Source of the DNA: Caldilineaceae bacterium
GTDB lineage: Bacteria; Chloroflexota; Anaerolineae; Caldilineales; Caldilineaceae
Assembly (NCBI GenBank): GCA_019637695.1
Contig: JAHBVG010000033.1
Location: forward strand, 1 to 60,836
DNA: 60,836 nt
Reading direction: 5' to 3'
The position numbers and the translations under genes are program-made. The first letter of the stretch is position 1; the number at the start of each line of letters is the position of its first letter. The notes under the pieces were generated by a model. It did not search any database. It worked only from the letters and a program-made list of their open reading frames with translations, and was not told the origin of the DNA. Of the stretch, positions 34,946 to 43,925 are shown in pieces.

Positions 34946-37204
34946 TCAGTTACACCCTGCGGCGACACGATAGAGTCCGCCATTGCCGGTGCCGATCCAA
35001 ATCGCCCCATCGGGCGCTGTTGTCACCGCCTGGATCGGCCAGCCGAGCAGCACACGCTCGGCGATGGCCTGCCCGCCAGAATTGCTCATGCGATAGAGGC
35101 CGGGGTTACGTCCGTATTGAGCGAAGAAGACGGTCCCGTAGGCCCAGGTGATGCCTGTGGGCGCTGTCGTGTTCAACAATGGCAGCACCGCCGGTGTCCA
35201 CCAATCCTTCCAGGCGCCGCTCAGCGCAATCGGGAAGCCGTAGAAGGGCGTCGCCGATTCGTTGCCAATGGCTTCGGGCGGCAGCGCAGCCGGCTCAAAG
35301 AGGTTGATCTTATCGCCGGCGAGATATTCCTCGGCCACATTGGTAGCGCCGTTATCGGTGACCCAGATCCGGCCAAAGGGATCGGCGGCGATCCCATAGG
35401 GGTTGCGGAAGCCACGCGCGGCTGTCTGAAAGGCGCCAATGCTGCGTTGGGTCAACAACTGATCCAACCGGGCGCGCACCAGCCGAGAGCCGTGGACATT
35501 GCCGCCGCTTGCCATGTTGACGGCAATGGTCTCTGCGGGCAGATTGCCATCGGCAGGGTTGATAATGCCATCAGAATAGCCATCGAGTACACCGCCCGCG
35601 GAGACGTAGAGCCAGCCGCCGGAGACAGCAATCCCATTGTTGGCATGGAAAAGCCGCCCGTTGACGGCAAAACCGGAGGCCAACCGTTCATAGCTGCCGC
35701 CATCGAGGATGCGGCCAACCTCGCCGGCCCGGCTGATGTAGAGCGATCCATTGTACCAGGTTAGCCCGGTAATACGGCCTGATTCCCCTAAGATTTGCTC
35801 GAAGAAATCATCCCCACTGTTGCTGTTGTAGACAACAATCGAGCGGCTGGGATGGAAAGCATCGAAGAGGATATTCGGATCGCCGTCGCCCGTTGAGGGC
35901 GAATCGAGCGCGATGAAGAGCCGTCCATCGGGCGCAAAGGCCAGGCTGGTGATGCCGTAGGTTCTCTCTAATTTCGATTGCAGACGTGGCTCGACGCAGA
36001 AACCGCCGCGCGCGATCATCCACGCATCCGAATCTGAGGGGGCAGCGAGCCCCAATGGGGCAGCCTGGACGCCCGCGCCTGATCCCGCAGCGGGGCGGGG
36101 TGCTGGCGCAGCCGCCTGTACTGGTGGGGGCGCTGCCGATGCGGTGGCCTCGGCGGCGTCAGTTTCGATCTCGCTTTCCGCGCTGGCGGTTACATCAGCA
36201 GCCGCGGCGCTGCTCACATCCGCTGGCGTCACGTCGGACTGTAACGAGGCAATTTGGGTATTGGGCCGCGCCGAGGGACGCAATTGGGCCAGTTGATCCG
36301 CCGTGGGCGCAGCGGCGCAACTGGCAATTTTGGTAAGTTCGGCGCGGATAAATGTATGCGGCCCGTTGTCCGCTACCGTGCAATTATTGTTGGTTGCGGT
36401 AAAATCTACGGCGCTGATCTGTAGCCAGAGCGAGTCGGTTTCAGGCGCAACGGGACGTGTCCGCGGCGCGCCTGCCGCAATCCAATCGCGGACCAACCGC
36501 TTGTGTTCTGGGGCAAGTTCGCCGATCAACGGCATTGTGCCGGCGGCGATCACCGTCCACAATTTGGACGCCTGCGGATCGCCAGGGATCACCACATCCC
36601 CGCGCAGACTGCCCGCCATCAGCGCATCATAATCGGTCACTTTGAGGTTCAATGTCTGCACCGCCGATCCATGACAGGAGGCGCAGGTCCGCTCGAAGAT
36701 TGGATTGATATCCTCGACATAGCCCACAGGATCGGCGATGATCTGGGCTTCAAAGGAGATCTCCGCATCGAACGTCGCCAGTTTTTGGCGTCGATCCAGC
36801 GTCACGAGTGGCGCGCTATCCCCTTCGCGATAGATGCCCTCAATACGCACAAGCGAGCCGGACGCCGCGTTGCCAAGGGTACAGCCATCTGCAGAGGGCA
36901 TGGACAGGACCGAGGCATTGTTCTGCATCAAGGCGTAGGCAGGTTGTCCATCGGCGAGGCAGGCGAAGGCGTCGACCATGTCTGCGATTGAGCGTGGCTC
37001 GCCTAACCCGGCGCCAACGCCTTCGGGTCCTAAAGGCGGCGGCGGCCCCAAGAAGAGTTGAGTCGCCACAGGTGTAGGGGTCGGCAGAGGTGCGAATGGA
37101 GATTGGGTGGCGCAACCAGCGGTAACCAAGAGGAGGCCAACCCAGATCAGCATCTCTCGCCAGGGGAGACGGACACGAGTAAAGAAGGGGTGAGATTTAA
37201 TCAT
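34946..37204 (-). CDS. Cytochrome c/sorbosone dehydrogenase-like lipoprotein
   Basis: A 752-residue exported lipoprotein. The signal segment WVGLLLVTAGC places the lipidated cysteine at residue 31. A planctomycete-type cytochrome c domain follows, with heme motif C174-A-S-C177-H178 and a likely axial Met at 224. An Ala/Pro-rich linker (about 310-385) leads to a glucose/sorbosone-dehydrogenase beta-propeller (about 400-752) with PDGRLFIALD, HANNGIAVSGGWLYVS and FRNPYGIAADPFGRIWVTDNG. Electrons from sugar or alcohol oxidation could pass directly to the heme. The PQQ requirement is inferred from the fold family. It is co-transcribed with a glycosyltransferase. Confidence 0.82.
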   Translation of the reverse strand: MIKSHPFFTRVRLPWREMLIWVGLLLVTAGCATQSPFAPLPTPTPVATQLFLGPPPPLGPEGVGAGLGEPRSIADMVDAFACLADGQPAYALMQNNASVLSMPSADGCTLGNAASGSLVRIEGIYREGDSAPLVTLDRRQKLATFDAEISFEAQIIADPVGYVEDINPIFERTCASCHGSAVQTLNLKVTDYDALMAGSLRGDVVIPGDPQASKLWTVIAAGTMPLIGELAPEHKRLVRDWIAAGAPRTRPVAPETDSLWLQISAVDFTATNNNCTVADNGPHTFIRAELTKIASCAAAPTADQLAQLRPSARPNTQIASLQSDVTPADVSSAAAADVTASAESEIETDAAEATASAAPPPVQAAAPAPRPAAGSGAGVQAAPLGLAAPSDSDAWMIARGGFCVEPRLQSKLERTYGITSLAFAPDGRLFIALDSPSTGDGDPNILFDAFHPSRSIVVYNSNSGDDFFEQILGESGRITGLTWYNGSLYISRAGEVGRILDGGSYERLASGFAVNGRLFHANNGIAVSGGWLYVSAGGVLDGYSDGIINPADGNLPAETIAVNMASGGNVHGSRLVRARLDQLLTQRSIGAFQTAARGFRNPYGIAADPFGRIWVTDNGATNVAEEYLAGDKINLFEPAALPPEAIGNESATPFYGFPIALSGAWKDWWTPAVLPLLNTTAPTGITWAYGTVFFAQYGRNPGLYRMSNSGGQAIAERVLLGWPIQAVTTAPDGAIWIGTGNGGLYRVAAGCN

Positions 37205-37332
37205 AGCAACGTTTCTATAGAGTCAATTGGACGAGAAGATTGAGAAATTGACGGGGTGGTTCAATCTCTTCATCACTCAATCGCCACTCATAAACCAAAT
37301 CACAATAAGCTTTTCAAGGAAGCGCACGGTCT

Positions 37333-38301
37333 TTAGTTTTGCAGAATCTGGCGCGCTCGCACAAGATCGCTCTTGATCTGCACAACCAATGCATCAAAGT
37401 TTTCAAAACGTTGTTCACCGCGCAGCCACTCGACAAATTGTACAGTGAGTTCCCGGCCATAGAGATCGCCGCTTTCACCGGGCGGCGGAAAATCAAAGAG
37501 ATGGGTTTCTACACGGCGATGAGTGCCATCTACCGTGGGCCGCACGCCGATATTGGTGGCGCTGGCAAAGCGAGGAGCGTCCCCAGGCTTGCCCAGCCAG
37601 GTCCAGGTAGCATAGACGCCGTCGGTGGGTAACATGCGGTCGGCGGGCGTATCGAGATTGGCCGTAGGCACACCGATGGTCCGCCCGCGCCGGTCGCCGG
37701 GGATCACCACACCGGGCGCACTATACGGTCGCCCCAACAGCTTTGCCGCGCGGACAACATCCCCGGTTTGCAAATGTTCGCGCACGGCCAGACTGCGCAC
37801 TTCCTCGCCCTGGCACACCACAGGATCGATAACGATGACACGATAGCCCAATTCCTCGCCGAGTTGCGCCAGCACATCCAGCGTACCAGCGCGGTTGCGA
37901 CCCAGGGCAAAGTCTGGACCCACCACCAGCGCCGCCAATCCCAGGTGATCCACGAGCATCTGCATAAAATCCCGCGGGGATAGCCCGGCGGTCTGGCGAT
38001 CAAAAGGGTGGATGATGCCAATGTCAACGCCCAGAGCGCCAGCCAGTTCCACCCTTTCCTGAGGCGAGGTAAGCAGTTGCAAGGGCATTTCCGGGCGAAA
38101 CAGTTTGAGCGGGTGAGGTTCAAAGGTTATGAGCGCAGTACATGCGTCAGGCCGGCCACCCTCGGCGGCGGCGCGCTGGAGTTGGGCAATCAACGCCTGG
38201 TGACCGCGATGTAATCCATCGAAATTGCCGATGGTGAGAAAGGTGGGGCCAGTCAGGTTGGCTTCTCGAACGTCGCGGTAAATCTGGATGGCTTTGGACA
38301 T
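37333..38301 (-). CDS. ribF: Bifunctional riboflavin kinase/FAD synthetase
   Basis: A 322-residue enzyme that turns riboflavin into FMN and FAD. The N-terminal adenylyltransferase half has TIGNFDGLHRGHQ and later VVGPDFALGRNRAG; the kinase half has RTIGVPTANLDTPADRMLPTDGVYA and ATNIGVRPT with the catalytic E in RRVETHLFDF. It is the last gene of the nusA-infB-truB block, as in many bacteria, although rpsO does not follow. It is the only other flavin gene in the window besides the RibA-RibD fusion. Confidence 0.94.
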   Translation of the reverse strand: MSKAIQIYRDVREANLTGPTFLTIGNFDGLHRGHQALIAQLQRAAAEGGRPDACTALITFEPHPLKLFRPEMPLQLLTSPQERVELAGALGVDIGIIHPFDRQTAGLSPRDFMQMLVDHLGLAALVVGPDFALGRNRAGTLDVLAQLGEELGYRVIVIDPVVCQGEEVRSLAVREHLQTGDVVRAAKLLGRPYSAPGVVIPGDRRGRTIGVPTANLDTPADRMLPTDGVYATWTWLGKPGDAPRFASATNIGVRPTVDGTHRRVETHLFDFPPPGESGDLYGRELTVQFVEWLRGEQRFENFDALVVQIKSDLVRARQILQN

Positions 38302-38331
38302 AGGCTGATGGTTGAGAAGGGTAGGCGTGTT

Positions 38332-39327
38332 CTATGCTGAGTGAAGTGGTTGACCAAAATGAGGGGCGAGCCATTTATCCGCTTTGCAGAGGACGGCCTC
38401 GCCATCGGGCGCCAGGTCAAGGATACGCAGAATGCCGAGCAACTGGTCGCCGGCATCGATCCCCTGCACAACATCGTCCACGGCGACAGGCGTTGGGGGA
38501 GCGGGCAACCAGATCCTCTGACCAAATCCCAGACGTTCGACAGCGGCTTCATCCAGCGGCAGGATGGGCAAGGTCAGCCTCTCGCCCACTGGCAGCAGCA
38601 GATCCGCAAGGCGATCATCCTGAGCCGCGGACTCAATCGCATCCAAGGAATGGGCGTCGGCCAGGGTGAATTCTCCCACGGTTTCGCGGCATAACGCGCT
38701 GAGATGGGCGACGGTCCCCAAAGCTTTGCCTAAATCATGAGCGAGGCTGCGTACGTAGGTCCCCGCGGAACAGTGAACGCGCAGCCGGATCACCGAGGGC
38801 GGCGAAAACTCGACGAGATCGAGCCGGTGGATCGTCACTCTGCGCGCGGCGACTTCGACAACTTCACCCCGGCGCGCCTTGCGGTGCAGACTTTCACCGT
38901 CCTGTTTGAGCGCGGAATAGATCGGCGGCTTCTGCTCAATGGTCCCCTGAAACTGGCTCAACGCGGCCTCGATTTGATCCACAGTCAAAGGGGGTGAGGG
39001 TTGCTCGTCCACGACTACGCCCATAGCGTCATAGGTAGCGGTGCTGACGCCCAGCGCAATCTCGGCCAGGTAGGACTTGTCATGGCCCTGATAATATTCG
39101 ACGAGCCGGGTGGCCGCCCCCAGACAGAGGATCAAGATGCCGCTTGCCATTGGATCCAGGGTTCCGGTATGGCCGATGCGACGCTGTCCGCTCCAACGGC
39201 GTACCCGTTGGACTATATCGTGGCTGGTGGGCAGTCGATCTGCTGTTTTAGGATCAAGGCCATCTGGCAGCCCCGGTTTGTCGACAATGAGCAGGCCATG
39301 AAGATCAGGACGTAATGATTTAGGCAC
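38332..39327 (-). CDS. truB: tRNA pseudouridine-55 synthase TruB
   Basis: A 331-residue pseudouridine synthase. RIGHTGTLDPMASGIL carries the catalytic aspartate (D58), and KSYLAEIALG, IEQKPPIYSALKQDGE and VRSLAHDLGKAL are family motifs. An insertion of about 14 residues (LPDGLDPKTADRLP) splits the usual KPxGxTSHD motif. The C-terminal part resembles a PUA-like domain. Its start overlaps the stop of nrnA by 8 bases. Confidence 0.94.
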   Translation of the reverse strand: MPKSLRPDLHGLLIVDKPGLPDGLDPKTADRLPTSHDIVQRVRRWSGQRRIGHTGTLDPMASGILILCLGAATRLVEYYQGHDKSYLAEIALGVSTATYDAMGVVVDEQPSPPLTVDQIEAALSQFQGTIEQKPPIYSALKQDGESLHRKARRGEVVEVAARRVTIHRLDLVEFSPPSVIRLRVHCSAGTYVRSLAHDLGKALGTVAHLSALCRETVGEFTLADAHSLDAIESAAQDDRLADLLLPVGERLTLPILPLDEAAVERLGFGQRIWLPAPPTPVAVDDVVQGIDAGDQLLGILRILDLAPDGEAVLCKADKWLAPHFGQPLHSA

Positions 39328-40384
39328 GGGGCATCTGCTCCGTGACGGCGCGCTGGCTCCGCCATTGGCTCAACTGCGCCTGGCGCGCAGATTGCAGCGC
39401 AGCGATCACCTTTTGGGGAACTTCGTCGAGCGTGCCCAATACGGTGCAACCTGCCGCTGGGGGATGACCGCCGCCGCCAAGCGAAAAGGCGACAGCGCTT
39501 ACATCGAACCCCTGTTTGGCGCGGAAGCTACACTCCACCGCTGGATTGCCCTTCTCGTCCTTGCGTTCGCTGAAGGTCGCGCTGATGTCCGCTTCCTGCG
39601 CTGTCACCAAATGATTGGCCAGGCTGTCGCTTTCCTGTTCGCTTACACCGGCAGCGCGGCGTTGATCCTGGCTGATCGTGGCCCAAATGATGCCATTGTC
39701 CAAATGAGTATGGCTCAGGGCTTCCCCCCAAAGTTTGAGCATACTGTAAGAAGTACGGCGCAAGGTCTGATCCACAATGCGCACCAGGTCGCCGCCGCCG
39801 TCCATTAAACGCATGGCCGCGCCCATCACCCGTGCGTCGGTGTTGCTGGTGCGGAAGCCCAGGGTGTCGGTGACAAGCCCGGTCAGCAGCGCCTGGGCCA
39901 GGTTGCCCGCCAGCGGAACGTCGAGTGCATCCGCCAGGTAGACGAGCATCTGGCAGGTGGCCGCGCACTGAGGCTCCACCCAATTATAAGCGCCGAAATT
40001 GGTGTTGGTAATGTGGTGATCGATGACGATCATGGGGATGCCAGCGTGATCCGCAGCGCGGAAGACAGCGCCCATGCGATCCGGGCTGGAGGCGTCGAGG
40101 CAGATGATCAGATCGTAGTCAGCTTCAACATCCTCCGGCCCGATGATCTCGCTGTAACCGGGCACAATGGCGAATTCATCGCCGGGCTGATCTTGTAGGG
40201 CCAGGGTGGGGTCCTTGTGCAGGGCGCGCAAAATCCAGCCCATGCCCAACAAACTGCCGACGGCGTCGCCGTCAGGCGCTACATGGCTGACACAGAGGAT
40301 TTTGTCGGCCCCCAAGAGGATAGAGAGAAGCGTCTCATCGATGTGAGGCCACGCGGTGATAGTCTCGGTCGAGGCTACGCCCAT
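39320..40384 (-). CDS. nrnA: DHH/DHHA1 phosphoesterase, NrnA-like
   Basis: A 354-residue oligoribonuclease or pAp phosphatase of the NrnA family. It has CVSHVAPDGDAVGSLLGM, CLDASSPDRMG, the name-giving VIDHHITNTNFG, and a C-terminal DHHA1 domain with the glycine-rich FSLGGGGHPPAAGCT. It removes nanoRNAs and 3'-phosphoadenosine phosphate. Its place between rbfA and truB is the same as in many Gram-positive and Chloroflexota genomes. Six bases separate it from rbfA. Confidence 0.92.
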   Translation of the reverse strand: MGVASTETITAWPHIDETLLSILLGADKILCVSHVAPDGDAVGSLLGMGWILRALHKDPTLALQDQPGDEFAIVPGYSEIIGPEDVEADYDLIICLDASSPDRMGAVFRAADHAGIPMIVIDHHITNTNFGAYNWVEPQCAATCQMLVYLADALDVPLAGNLAQALLTGLVTDTLGFRTSNTDARVMGAAMRLMDGGGDLVRIVDQTLRRTSYSMLKLWGEALSHTHLDNGIIWATISQDQRRAAGVSEQESDSLANHLVTAQEADISATFSERKDEKGNPAVECSFRAKQGFDVSAVAFSLGGGGHPPAAGCTVLGTLDEVPQKVIAALQSARQAQLSQWRSQRAVTEQMPRA

Positions 40385-40390
40385 GCAAAC

Positions 40391-40822
40391 CTACTCCTCT
40401 TTATCCTCAGTTTGGGAGGGCGTAGCAGGGGTATCCACCGCAGGGGGCGTCGTTGCCGCCCCGCTGACATCTTCCCCGCGTTCGGAGCGAATGAGTTGGA
40501 TCAACTCATCCACGCGGGCAGCGCGTTCGGGCGTATCGTCATAGTGGAAGGTCAACTCTGGCACAACACGCAGGGTCAACCGCTGCGCAAGTTGGCGGCG
40601 GATAAAAGGCGTAGCCTTGTTCAGGTGACGCAGCACAACGCGGCGCGATGTTTCGCTCTCGTCATTGTACACGTAGATTTTGGCGTTGCGTAGATCACGG
40701 CTGACGACAACGTTGGTCACCGTCATCAAGCTCAGTTGGGGATCTTCTAACTCATTCCCAATCAGGATCGAAAGTTCCTGAAAGAGCAGTTCTTGAACTC
40801 GTTGTTGTCGAATGGTAGTCAT
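40391..40822 (-). CDS. rbfA: Ribosome-binding factor A
   Basis: A 143-residue KH-like protein. RQQRVQELLFQELSILIGNELEDPQLSLMTVTNVVVSRDLRNAKIYV and LNKATPFIRRQLAQRLTLRVVPELTFHYDDTPERAARVDELI cover the RbfA fold. It matures the 30S subunit. An acidic, Thr/Ala-rich tail of about 28 residues extends the normal length. Confidence 0.94.
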   Translation of the reverse strand: MTTIRQQRVQELLFQELSILIGNELEDPQLSLMTVTNVVVSRDLRNAKIYVYNDESETSRRVVLRHLNKATPFIRRQLAQRLTLRVVPELTFHYDDTPERAARVDELIQLIRSERGEDVSGAATTPPAVDTPATPSQTEDKEE

Positions 40823-40862
40823 GATGGTATTTTATCGCGTTTCGGGGGTTAGTGAGAAATTA

Positions 40863-40942
40863 GTGATTGGGGATTGGTGATAGGTGACTGGGCAGAGAGC
40901 ATCTGTACATATCTCAGTCACTTATCACCAATCCCCAATCAC
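40863..40942. repeat. 28-bp inverted heptamer pair between infB and rbfA
   Basis: The 28-base block at 40863-40890 (starting GTGATTGGGGATTGGTGATA) is repeated inverted at 40915-40942 with one mismatch, leaving a 24-base loop. This is the longest arm of the class. It lies inside the infB-rbfA operon, so a transcript would carry a very stable hairpin. Confidence 0.9.
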
Positions 40943-40946
40943 CAGC

Positions 40947-42830
40947 TTAACGGACTTGCTGCTTCTCGAAGGCTTCGATAATGTCGCCTTCTTGCATGTT
41001 TTCGTTGACGCCAGCCAGGTTGATGCCGCACTCGTAACCGGTGCGTACCTCGGCCACATCCTCGGTGAAGCGTTTGAGCGTGCTGACGGTGCTGGTTTCT
41101 ACAACAGCGCCGTTGCGGATCAGGCGGGCGCCGGCGTTGCGTTTGATAACGCCGTCGAGTACCATACAGCCCGCCACAAGTCCGCCGCGGCGAACACGGA
41201 AGAGCTGACGCACTTCGGCCCGCCCCAGGGTCACCTCTTCGTAGACGGGTTCGAGCATACCGGTCAGCGCCGCTTCAATATCTTCGATCATGTGATAGAT
41301 GACGTCATATTTGCGGATCTCAATGTGAGAATTCTCAGCACGTGAAGCAGCGGAACGATCCACATCCACGTTGAAACCGATGATGATTGCTTCGCTTGCT
41401 TCCGCCAGCATCACATCCGATTCGGTGATGTCGCCAATCGCCGCCTGCAAAATTTTGACGTTGACCTCTTTATTGGTGGTTGCGACCTGTTCCAGGCTAT
41501 GCACCACAGGTTCGAGCGTCCCCTGCACATCGGCGCGCACGATCAGATTAAGCACCTTCATGCCACCCTCTTCAATGCGGGCGTAGAAATCCTCCAGGGT
41601 CAACTGAGGCCGATTGGGCATGATGGCAGCGGCGGCGGCGGCGGCCTGCCGTTCTTCGGCAATGCGGCGCGCTTCCTTATCCTTTGCCATCACCTCAAAA
41701 ATCTCGCCAGCCGGGGGAACATCCTGAATGCCCAGGACGATCACGGGTGTGGATGGACCCGCCTTCTTGAGTTGATTCCCTTCGTGATCGAACATTGCCT
41801 TAATGCGTCCCCACGTCTTCCCCACCAGCAGCGTATCGCCGCGGTTGAGTGTGCCATTCTGGACGAGAAGTGTGGTTGTGACGCCGCGGTGTTTGTCCAC
41901 TTCGGCTTCGATCACCGTGCCGACGCACTTTCCTTTCGGATTGGCGCGCAGTTGTTCGATCTCGGCAACGACCAACAGGTTCGCCAGCAGATCGTCAACG
42001 CCCTTGCCGGTCAACGCGCTGAGGGGGATCATAATGGTGTCGCCGCCCCATTCTTCGGGTTGGAGGCCCTCTTTCGCCAGTTCCTCCATGACACGTCCGA
42101 CATTGGCATTGGCCCGATCCACTTTGTTGATGGCGACAACAATGTTGACGCCAGCGGCCTTGGCGTGGTTGATAGCCTCTTTGGTCTGCGGCATAACGCC
42201 ATCATCGGCGGCGACGACAAGCACGACAATATCGGTTACCTGAGCGCCGCGGGCGCGCATTGAGGTGAACGCCTCATGGCCCGGCGTGTCGAGGAAGGAG
42301 ATCTTGCGACCGTCTACGTCCACTTGATAAGCGCCGGTATGCTGGGTAATGCCGCCGGCTTCGGTGGCTACCACATTTGTCTTGCGGATGCGATCCAGCA
42401 GCGTGGTTTTGCCATGATCCACATGGCCGAGTACAGCCACCACCGGCGGACGCTCTACAAGGGTGCTTTCTATTTCGTGTTCGATGATGTCATCGACAAA
42501 AACCTGGGCGGTCGTACGCGTTTCGACCTTGACCGCCTTCTCGGGTTCTGGTTCACTGGGTTTTCGCTCAGGCCAGATCACGTTGACGCCCAATTCCTCG
42601 CCGACAATGGCGGCGGTATCGTGATCCAATGCCTGATCAATGGGCGCCATAATGCCAAATTGCATCAGCACCTTGATCAGATCAATGGGGCTGCGTTGCA
42701 TACGTTCGGCCAACTTGCGCACAGTGATGTGCTCTTCCACAATGATCTCAGTGGGTTTGTCGGCGCCGTTGCTTCCCCCACTTCTACTTTTGGGCTGTGT
42801 TGTTGTTACTTCTTTACTTTTTACTGCCAT
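40947..42830 (-). CDS. infB: Translation initiation factor IF-2
   Basis: A 627-residue GTPase. GHVDHGKT is at 135-142, followed by [17 protein letters not shown] and NKVDRANAN. Domain II and the C-terminal fMet-tRNA-binding domain are complete. The N-terminal region before the G domain is only about 130 residues, with one IF2_N motif ([25 protein letters not shown]), so it is a short-form IF-2. Unlike the usual layout it is separated from ylxR by a 733-base gap. Confidence 0.95.
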   Translation of the reverse strand: MAVKSKEVTTTQPKSRSGGSNGADKPTEIIVEEHITVRKLAERMQRSPIDLIKVLMQFGIMAPIDQALDHDTAAIVGEELGVNVIWPERKPSEPEPEKAVKVETRTTAQVFVDDIIEHEIESTLVERPPVVAVLGHVDHGKTTLLDRIRKTNVVATEAGGITQHTGAYQVDVDGRKISFLDTPGHEAFTSMRARGAQVTDIVVLVVAADDGVMPQTKEAINHAKAAGVNIVVAINKVDRANANVGRVMEELAKEGLQPEEWGGDTIMIPLSALTGKGVDDLLANLLVVAEIEQLRANPKGKCVGTVIEAEVDKHRGVTTTLLVQNGTLNRGDTLLVGKTWGRIKAMFDHEGNQLKKAGPSTPVIVLGIQDVPPAGEIFEVMAKDKEARRIAEERQAAAAAAAIMPNRPQLTLEDFYARIEEGGMKVLNLIVRADVQGTLEPVVHSLEQVATTNKEVNVKILQAAIGDITESDVMLAEASEAIIIGFNVDVDRSAASRAENSHIEIRKYDVIYHMIEDIEAALTGMLEPVYEEVTLGRAEVRQLFRVRRGGLVAGCMVLDGVIKRNAGARLIRNGAVVETSTVSTLKRFTEDVAEVRTGYECGINLAGVNENMQEGDIIEAFEKQQVR

Positions 42831-43563
42831 AGTCTCTTACCCCCTTCACCTTTCTCGATATCCTCTAACAGGCATCAACCGCTCTATCAGCCAACACCCA
42901 TCTGAATCATCCTTTATAAAAAGCACCATACTTTAGTCGCGCAAAATCCAGAGGCGCATTTCATTTGTGCCAGATCGAACAAACTGTTTGGCAAGACCGC
43001 GATTAACAGATTTCAGGGGCCGCCTTCCTTTGGACGCCTGAAAATTCTGCAAACCGATCAACTTGAAGATCCCATGGCAGCAATGATGGAATGAGAACAG
43101 AAGCAAATTTGTGTAGAGGAACGAGGTAGAAACCTGAGGAGGAGTAAAGGAGAGATGAATGTGCGAGTCGGCGTTCACTGCTTCAGTCTGACGTAGCCTA
43201 CCCGCCAAGAAGCTTATCAAGAAGAGCCATTACATAATCATCTCAGATCCCCCTCACCGGTTTGAATACCTGAAACCCGGATCGTACCTTCTATACTTTT
43301 TTGTAGCTTTGTCCTGACACCCCAGTAGCGCTTAGCCACAGGTTTCACCAAAACGATTCTGGTCAACACACATGGCAGATATCCTCTGCACTTCAATGAG
43401 CGTATCCGGCGCAATTGCGTCGGATAAAATCCTATATCAAAAGAGAATACCACAGTCGAAATTTTCTGTCTGTGGTTTGGCTGCCTTTCAACAGCCTCGA
43501 ACCTTTTCAGTATAATAATGCAACTTCAGCCAAAATGCTAAACCTTGACACCAATGGGCGTGA
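42831..43563. other. 733-bp gap where ylxQ is usually found
   Basis: The sequence is more AT-rich than the flanking genes and contains no recognisable gene. Two short minus-strand frames (42933-43220, 95 codons; 43238-43453, 71 codons) show no domain and no ribosome site. A small stem ACCACAG (43449-43455)/CTGTGGT (43470-43476) is present. Heptamer repeats are absent. TATAAT at 43511-43516 on the plus strand has no good -35 box. Confidence 0.6.
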
Positions 43564-43893
43564 TCAACTTGCCTGGGCAGCATCGTCATCATCCTCATCA
43601 GGTTCAACATCCGGCAATGCTGCGGCGTGTCGAGCCAGCGCGTCGAGGTCCTCAGCGCTGACAGGGGTACGCAATGCACGTTGCAGAAGCCGATGGTTGA
43701 GCGCTTTCTCCCAGCAGACGCGAAGAGGGTGGAGGTAGGCTCCTCGCCCGGACAACTTGCCGGTTGGATCTACCTTCACCCCTGCTTCCGTGCGCACAAC
43801 TCGGATCAATTCACGTTTGCCTGCGCCCTGGCGGCAGGCGATACACATGCGTTGTGGCACATGTTTTTGATGAATTGGCTGTTTACGAGCCAT
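43564..43893 (-). CDS. ylxR: YlxR/RnpM family RNA-binding protein
   Basis: A 109-residue DUF448 protein. VPQRMCIACRQGAGKRELIRVVR and GRGAYLHPLRVCWEKAL are the two family motifs, including the GRGAY loop. The B. subtilis homologue RnpM binds RNase P RNA. An acidic tail of about 16 residues follows. It lies 32 bases after nusA, the classical order. Confidence 0.93.
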   Translation of the reverse strand: MARKQPIHQKHVPQRMCIACRQGAGKRELIRVVRTEAGVKVDPTGKLSGRGAYLHPLRVCWEKALNHRLLQRALRTPVSAEDLDALARHAAALPDVEPDEDDDDAAQAS

Positions 43894-43925
43894 GCTACCC
43901 CAAACAAAGTTCTCGAAATGGTACG

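Noticed and set aside
42933..43453. Two small minus-strand frames (95 and 71 codons) in the gap before infB
   Set aside because: No ribosome site, no domain, and unusual residue composition; treated as chance frames in an AT-rich spacer.
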